Assembly (NCBI GenBank): GCA_032718475.1
Contig: JAUCBJ010002969.1
Span: forward strand, 1-24,187
Direction: 5' to 3'
Source: Nemertoderma westbladi
Taxonomy: Eukaryota; Xenacoelomorpha; Nemertodermatida; Nemertodermatidae
DNA: 24,187 nucleotides
Shown: positions 17,461 to 24,187 of the stretch, one piece after another
Layout: every line of letters begins with the position of its first letter
How positions within the stretch are numbered: position 1 is the stretch's first letter
Translations under genes and position numbers: made by a program
Notes under the pieces: model-generated
Told to the model about the DNA's origin: nothing
What the model saw: only the letters and a program-made list of their open reading frames with translations
Database searches by the model: none

Positions 17461-20400
17461 CAACCAACAGAAACTAAGGGTTGAGGTTTATGTTAACTAG
17501 AGGAGAGTACTGGTACCAACCAACAGAAACTAAGGGTTGAGGTTTATGTTAACTAGAGGAGGGTACTGGTACCAACCAACAGAAACTAAGGGTTGAGGTT
17601 TATGTTAACTAGAGGAGAGTACTGGTACCAACCAACAGAAACTAAGGGTTGAGGTTTATGTTAACTAGAGGAGGGTACTGGTACCAACCAACATAAACTA
17701 AGGGTTGAGGTTGAGGTTTATGTTAACTAGAGGGGGGTACTGGTACCAACCAACAGAAACTAGGGGTTGAGGTTGAGGTTTATGTTAACTAGAGGAGAGT
17801 ACTGGTACCAACCAACAGAAACTAAGGGTTGAGGTTTATGTTAACTAGAGGAGGGTACTGGTACCAACCAACATAAACTAAAGGTTGAGGTTTATGTTAA
17901 CTAGAGGGGGGTACTGGTACCAACCAACAGAAACTAAGGGTTGGGGTTGAGGTTTATGTTAACTAGAGGGGGGTACTGGTACCAACCAACAGAAACTAAG
18001 GGTTGAGGTTGAGGTTTATGTTAACTAGAGGGGAGTACTGGTACCAACCAACATAAACTATGGGTTGAGGTTTATGTTAACTAGAGGAGAGTACTGGTAC
18101 CAACCAACAGAAACTAGGGGTTGAGGTTGAGGTTTATGTTAACTAGAGGGGGGTACTGGTACCAACCAACAGAAACTAAGGGTTGAGGTTTATGTTAACT
18201 AGAGGAGGGTACTGGTACCAACCAACAGAAACTAAGGGTTGAGGTTTATGTTAACTAGAGGGGAGTACTGGTACCAACCAACAGAAACTAGGGGTTGAGG
18301 TTGAGGTTTATGTTAACTAGAGGGGGGTACTGGTACCAACCAACATAAACTAAGGGTTGAGGTTTATGTTAACTAGAGGAGGGGTACTGGTACCAACCAA
18401 CAGAAACTAAGGGTTGAGGTTGAGGTTTATGTTAACTAGAGGAGGGTACTGGTACCAACCAACAGAAACTAAGGGTTGAGGTTGAGGTTTATGTTAACTA
18501 GAGGAGGGTACTGGTACCAACCAACATAAACTAAGGGTTGAGGTTTATGTTAACTAGAGGAGGGTACTGGTACCAACCAACAGAAACTAAGGGTTGAGGT
18601 TGAGGTTTATGTTAACTAGAGGAGGGTACTGGTACCAACCAACATAAACTAAGGGTTGAGGTTTATGTTAACTAGAGGGGGGTACTGGTACCAACCAACA
18701 GAAACTAAAGGTTGAGGTTGAGGTTTATGTTAACTAGAGGGGGGTACTGGTACCAACCAACAGAAACTAAGGGTTGAGGTTGAGGTTTATGTTAACTAGA
18801 GGGGGGTACTGGTACCAACCAACAGAAACTAAGGGTTGAGGTTGAGGTTTATGTTAACTAGAGGGGGGTACTGGTACCAACCAACAGAAACTAAAGGTTG
18901 AGGTTGAGGTTTATGTTAACTAGAGGAGGGGTACTGGTACCAACCCACAGAAACTAAGGTTGAGGTTTATGTTAACTAGAGGAGGGTACTGGTACCAACC
19001 AACAGAAACTAAGGGTTGAGGTTGAGGTTTATGTTAACTAGAGGGGGGTACTGGTACCAACCAACAGAAACTAAAGGTTGAGGTTGAGGTTTATGTTAAC
19101 TAGAGGGGGGTACTGGTACCAACCAACAGAAACTAAGGGTTGAGGTTGAGGTTTATGTTAACTAGAGGGGGGTACTGGTACCAACCAACAGAAACTAAAG
19201 GTTGAGGTTGAGGTTTATGTTAACTAGAGGAGGGGTACTGGTACCAACCCACAGAAACTAAGGTTGAGGTTTATGTTAACTAGAGGAGGGTACTGGTACC
19301 AACCAACAGAAACTAAGGGTTGAGGTTGAGGTTTATGTTAACTAGAGGGGGGTACTGGTACCAACCAACAGAAACTAAAGGTTGAGGTTGAGGTTTATGT
19401 TAACTAGAGGAGGGGTACTGGTACCAACCCACAGAAACTAAGGTTGAGGTTTATGTTAACTAGAGGAGGGTACTGGTACCAACCAACAGAAACTAAGGGT
19501 TGAGGTTTATGTTAACTAGAGGAGGGTACTGGTACCAACCAACATAAACTAAGGGTTGAGGTTGAGGTTTATGTTAACTAGAGGGGGGTACTGGTACCAA
19601 CCAACATAAACTAAGGGTTGAGGTTTATGTTAACTAGAGGAGGGGTACTGGTACCAACCAACATAAACTAAGGGTTGAGGTTGAGGTTTATGTTAACTAG
19701 AGGAGAGTACTGGTACCAACCAACATAAACTAAGGGTTGAGGTTTATGTTAACTAGAGGAGGGTACTGGTACCAACCAACATAAACTAAGGGTTGAGGTT
19801 GAGGTTTATGTTAACTAGAGGAGGGGTACTGGTACCAACCAACATAAACTAAGGGTTGAGGTTTATGTTAACTAGAGGAGGGTACTGGTACCAACCAACA
19901 TAAACTAAGGGTTGAGGTTGAGGTTTATGTTAACTAGAGGAGGGGTACTGGTACCAACCAACATAAACTAAGGGTTGAGGTTGAGGTTTATGTTAACTAG
20001 AGGAGGGTACTGGTACCAACCAACATAAACTAAGGGTTGAGGTTTATGTTAACTAGAGGAGGGGTACTGGTACCAACCAACAGAAACTAAAGGTTGAGGT
20101 TGAGGTCTATGTTAACTAGAGGAGGGTACTGGTACCAACCAACATAAACTAAAGGTTGAGGTTGAGGTTTATGTTAACTAGAGGAGGGTACTGGTACCAA
20201 CCAACAGAAACTAAGGGTTGAGGTTGAGGTTTATGTTAACTAGAGGAGGGTACTGGTACCAACCAACAGAAACTAAGGGTTGAGGTTTATGTTAACTAGA
20301 GGAGGGGTACTGGTACCAACCAACATAAACTAAGGGTTGAGGTTGAGGTTTATGTTAACTAGAGGGGGGTACTGGAACCAACCAACATAAACTAAGGGTT

Positions 20401-21110
20401 GAGGTTGAGGTTTATGTTAACTAGAGGAGGGTACTGGTACCAACCAACAGAAACTAAGGGTTGAGGTTTATGTTAACTAGAGGAGGGTACTGGTACCAAC
20501 CAACATAAACTAAGGGTTGAGGTTTATGTTAACTAGAGGAGGGGTACTGGTACCAACCAACAGAAACTAAAGGTTGAGGTTGAGGTCTATGTTAACTAGA
20601 GGAGGGTACTGGTACCAACCAACATAAACTAAGGGTTGAGGTTTATGTTAACTAGAGGAGGGGTACTGGTACCAACCAACAGAAACTAAAGGTTGAGGTT
20701 GAGGTTTATGTTAACTAGAGGAGGGTACTGGTACCAACCAACATAAACTAAGGGTTGAGGTTTATGTTAACTAGAGGAGGGGTACTGGTACCAACCAACA
20801 GAAACTAAAGGTTGAGGTTGAGGTTTATGTTAACTAGAGGAGGGTACTGGTACCAACCAACAGAAACTAAAGGTTGAGGTTGAGGTTTATGTTAACTAGA
20901 GGGGGGTACTGGTACCAACCAACAGAAACTAAAGGTTGAGGTTGAGGTTTATGTTAACTAGAGGAGGGTACTGGTACCAACCAACAGAAACTAAGGGTTG
21001 AGGTTGAGGTTTATGTTAACTAGAGGAGGGTACTGGTACCAACCAACAGAAACTAAGGGTTGAGGTTTATGTTAACTAGAGGAGGGGTACTGGTACCAAC
21101 CAACAGAAAC
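17461..21110. repeat. Super-repeat copy 2 (about 3.65 kb) of the satellite
   Basis: This is the tandem partner of 14010-17460. It starts where copy 1 ends, so the event was a tandem duplication and not a dispersed one. Its right limit, about 21100, corresponds to 17397 in copy 1, after which the unit types stop agreeing (cagaaac against cataaac). Rare ggtctatg units (C at 16291 and 16890 in copy 1, 20107 and 20587 here) occur twice in each copy. The 180-base three-unit repeat also recurs here (19261-19440). Confidence 0.82.
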
Positions 21111-24100
21111 TAAAGGTTGAGGTTGAGGTTTATGTTAACTAGAGGAGGGTACTGGTACCAACCAACATAAACTAAGGGTTGAGGTTGAGGTTTATGTTAA
21201 CTAGAGGGGGGTACTGGTACCAACCAACAGAAACTAAGGGGTTGAAGTTGAGGTTTATGTTAACTAGAGGAGGGGTACTGGTACCAACCAACATAAACTA
21301 AGGGTTGAGGTTGAGGTTTATGTTAACTAGAGGGGGGTACTGGTACCAACCAACAGAAACTAAGGGTTGAGGTTGAGGTTTATGTTAACTAGAGGAGGGG
21401 TACTGGTACCAACCAACATAAACTAAGGGTTGAGGTTGAGGTTTATGTTAACTAGAGGGGGGTACTGGTACCAACCAACAGAAACTAAAGGTTGAGGTTT
21501 ATGTTAACTAGAGGAGGGTACTGGTACCAACCAACATAAACTAAGGGTTGAGGTTTATGTTAACTAGAGGAGAGTACTGGTACCAACCAACATAAACTAA
21601 GGGTTGAGGTTGAGGTTTATGTTAACTAGAGGAGGGTACTGGTACCAACCAACAGAAACTAAGGTTGAGGTTGAGGTTTATGTTAACTAGAGGAGGGGTA
21701 CTGGTACCAACCAACAGAAACTAAGGGTTGAGGTTGAGGTTTATGTTAACTAGAGGAGGGTACTGGTACCAACCAACAGAAACTAAGGGTTGAGGTTGAG
21801 GTTTATGTTAACTAGAGGAGGGGTACTGGTACCAACCAACAGAAACTAAGGGTTGAGGTTGAGGTTTATGTTAACTAGAGGGGGGTACTGGTACCAACCA
21901 ACAGAAACTAAGGGTTGAGGTTGAGGTTTATGTTAACTAGAGGAGGGGTACTGGTACCAACCAACAGAAACTAAGGGTTGAGGTTGAGGTTTATGTTAAC
22001 TAGAGGAGGGGTACTGGTACCAACCAACATAAACTAAGGGTTGAGGTTTATGTTAACTAGAGGGGGGTACTGGTACCAACCAACAGAAACTAAGGGTTGA
22101 GGTTGAGGTTTATGTTAACTAGAGGAGGGGTACTGGTACCAACCAACAGAAACTAAGGGTTGAGGTTGAGGTTTATGTTAACTAGAGGGGGGTACTGGTA
22201 CCAACCAACAGAAACTAAGGGTTGAGGTTGAGGTTTATGTTAACTAGAGGAGGGGTACTGGTACCAACCAACATAAACTAAGGGTTGAGGTTGAGGTTTA
22301 TGTTAACTAGAGGGGGGTACTGGTACCAACCAACAGAAACTAAGGGTTGAGGTTTATGTTAACTAGAGGAGGGGTACTGGTACCAACCAACAGAAACTAA
22401 GGGTTGAGGTTTATGTTAACTAGAGGAGAGTACTGGTACCAACCAACAGAAACTAAGGGTTGAGGTTGAGGTTTATGTTAACTAGAGGAGGGGTACTGGT
22501 ACCAACCAACAGAAACTAAGGGGGTTGAGGTTTATGTTAACTAGAGGAGGGTACTGGTACCAACCAACAGAAACTAAGGTTGAGGTTGAGGTTTATGTTA
22601 ACTAGAGGAGAGTACTGGTACCAACCAACAGAAACTAAGGGTTGAGGTTGAGGTTTATGTTAACTAGAGGGGGGTACTGGTACCAACCAACAGAAACTAA
22701 GGGGGTTGAGGTTTATGTTAACTAGAGGAGGGGTACTGGTACCAACCAACATAAACTAAGGGTTGAGGTTGAGGTTTATGTTAACTAGAGGGGGGTACTG
22801 GTACCAACCAACAGAAACTAAGGGTTGAGGTTTATGTTAACTAGAGGAGGGTACTGGTACCAACCCACAGAAACTAAGGGTTGAGGTTTATGTTAACTAG
22901 AGGAGGGGTACTGGTACCAACCAACAGAAACTAAGGGTTGAGGTTGAGGTTTATGTTAACTAGAGGAGGGTACTGGTACCAACCAACAGAAACTAAAGGT
23001 TGAGGTTGAGGTTTATGTTAACTAGAGGAGGGGTACTGGTACCAACCAACAGAAACTAAGGTTGAGGTTTATGTTAACTAGAGGAGGGTACTGGTACCAA
23101 CCAACATAAACTAAGGGTTGAGGTTTATGTTAACTAGAGGAGGGGTACTGGTACCAACCAACAGAAACTAAAGGTTGAGGTTGAGGTTTATGTTAACTAG
23201 AGGAGGGTACTGGTACCAACCCACAGAAACTAAGGGTTGAGGTTTATGTTAACTAGAGGAGGGGTACTGGTACCAACCAACAGAAACTAAGGGTTGAGGT
23301 TGAGGTTTATGTTAACTAGAGGAGAGTACTGGTACCAACCAACAGAAACTAAAGGTTGAGGTTGAGGTTTATGTTAACTAGAGGAGGGGTACTGGTACCA
23401 ACCAACAGAAACTAGGGGTTGAAGTTGAGGTTTATGTTAACTAGAGGAGAGTACTGGTACCAACCAACAGAAACTAAGGTTGAGGTTTATGTTAACTAGA
23501 GGAGGGTACTGGTACCAACCAACAGAAACTAGGGGTTGAGGTTGAGGTTTATGTTAACTAGAGGAGGGGTACTGGTACCAACCCACAGAAACTAAGGTTG
23601 AGGTTTATGTTAACTAGAGGAGAGTACTGGTACCAACCAACATAAACTAAGGGTTGAGGTTTATGTTAACTAGAGGAGGGTACTGGTACCAACCAACAGA
23701 AACTAAAGGTTGAGGTTGAGGTTTATGTTAACTAGAGGAGGGTACTGGTACCAACCAACAGAAACTAAAGGTTGAGGTTGAGGTTTATGTTAACTAGAGG
23801 AGGGGTACTGGTACCAACCAACAGAAACTAAGGTTGAGGTTTATGTTAACTAGAGGAGAGTACTGGTACCAACCAACAGAAACTAAGGGTTGAGGTTGAG
23901 GTTTATGTTAACTAGAGGGGGGTACTGGTACCAACCCACAGAAACTAAGGTTGAGGTTTATGTTAACTAGAGGAGAGTACTGGTACCAACCAACAGAAAC
24001 TAAAGGTTGAGGTTGAGGTTTATGTTAACTAGAGAGGGGTACTGGTACCAACCCACAGAAACTAAGGTTGAGGTTTATGTTAACTAGAGGAGAGTACTGG

Positions 24101-24187
24101 TACCAACCAACAGAAACTAAAGGTTGAGGTTTATGTTAACTAGAGGAGAGTACTGGTACCAACCAACAGAAACTAAGGGTTGAGGTT

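Larger units (their letters stand above)
8850..24187. repeat. Giant minisatellite array, 56-63 bp unit, about 250 copies
   Basis: One uninterrupted head-to-tail array fills the window from 8850 to its end. The unit reads ggtttatgttaactagagg, then a G run, then tactggtaccaaccaacaga, then aactaagggttgag. Each unit has a GTTAAC and a GGTACC site. Length varies because the hexamer GAGGTT is present once (about 56 bp) or twice (about 62-63 bp), and because the G run varies (aggaggg, aggagggg, agggggg, aggagag, aggggag). Other recurrent differences are cagaaac/cataaac, ctaaggg/ctaaagg/ctagggg/ctaagg and ccaacca/ccaaccc. Neighbouring units are over 90 percent alike by eye. All six frames contain stops in every unit (for example TAA and TAG in gttaactag), so it is non-coding. 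The consensus has no CpG. The array is not a CRISPR: there are no unique spacers. Confidence 0.97.

Noticed and set aside
8850-24187. CRISPR-like array
   Set aside because: The whole unit is repeated and there are no unique spacers. The context is a eukaryotic genome with SINEs and LINEs. It is a minisatellite.
8850-24187. Coding tandem-repeat protein
   Set aside because: Each unit contains stop codons in all frames (for example TAA and TAG in gttaactag on plus, and TAG and TAA words on minus), and the unit length is often not a multiple of three.

Overview
This is eukaryotic nuclear DNA, most likely from an invertebrate animal. The support is two animal-type genes (a low-molecular-weight tyrosine phosphatase and a mitochondrial LETM1-domain protein), tRNA-derived SINEs, LINE 3' ends, Ty3/gypsy and TIR-type transposon debris, AT-rich intergenic DNA with many 'taggcctat' and 'taccggta' words, and a giant tandem array. 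The word usage feels like a marine invertebrate (echinoderm or hemichordate style), but that is an impression and not a demonstration. Nothing prokaryotic is present: no operons, Shine-Dalgarno sites or CRISPR.

Left part (1-8849). Two uninterrupted, probably complete protein-coding frames lie on the minus strand: an ACP1-like phosphatase (890-1408) and a LETMD1-like protein (6984-8051). Both are single-exon here although their vertebrate relatives are spliced. Between them is a nest of mobile elements. There is a TA-flanked terminal-inverted-repeat element (1674-3280) that contains a minus-strand tRNA-SINE (1912-2164) and a long near-perfect hairpin (2951-3125). Next come a second foldback element with candidate 8-bp target duplications (3385-3917) and the 3' end of a LINE-like element (about 4120-4308). 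Then follows a decayed, frameshifted and internally deleted Ty3/gypsy element (4847-6031), joined directly to the frameshifted C-terminal end of a non-LTR reverse transcriptase (6032-6297). A second tRNA-like SINE (about 6470-6720) and an (AAT)n retroposon tail with its hairpin (6815-6870) complete the nest.

Right part (8850-24187, running off the window). One uninterrupted minisatellite of about 15.3 kb makes up nearly two thirds of the window. The unit is 56-63 bp, there are roughly 250 copies, and each carries a GTTAAC and a GGTACC site. Units differ by one or two copies of a GAGGTT hexamer, by the length of a G run, and by a few linked point variants. These markers reveal layers of organisation: a 377-bp six-unit higher-order repeat at 12985-13738, 180-bp three-unit repeats, and a tandem duplication of about 3.5 kb (about 14010-17460 and 17461-21110). 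Inside that duplication 1.26 kb looks identical by eye at a constant offset of 3449 bp. All six frames are closed across the array, so it is not coding.

There is no pathway linking the genes. The phosphatase and the mitochondrial protein are independent housekeeping-type functions. The dominant biology of the window is repeat turnover: nested transposition on the left and unequal exchange or gene conversion in the satellite on the right.
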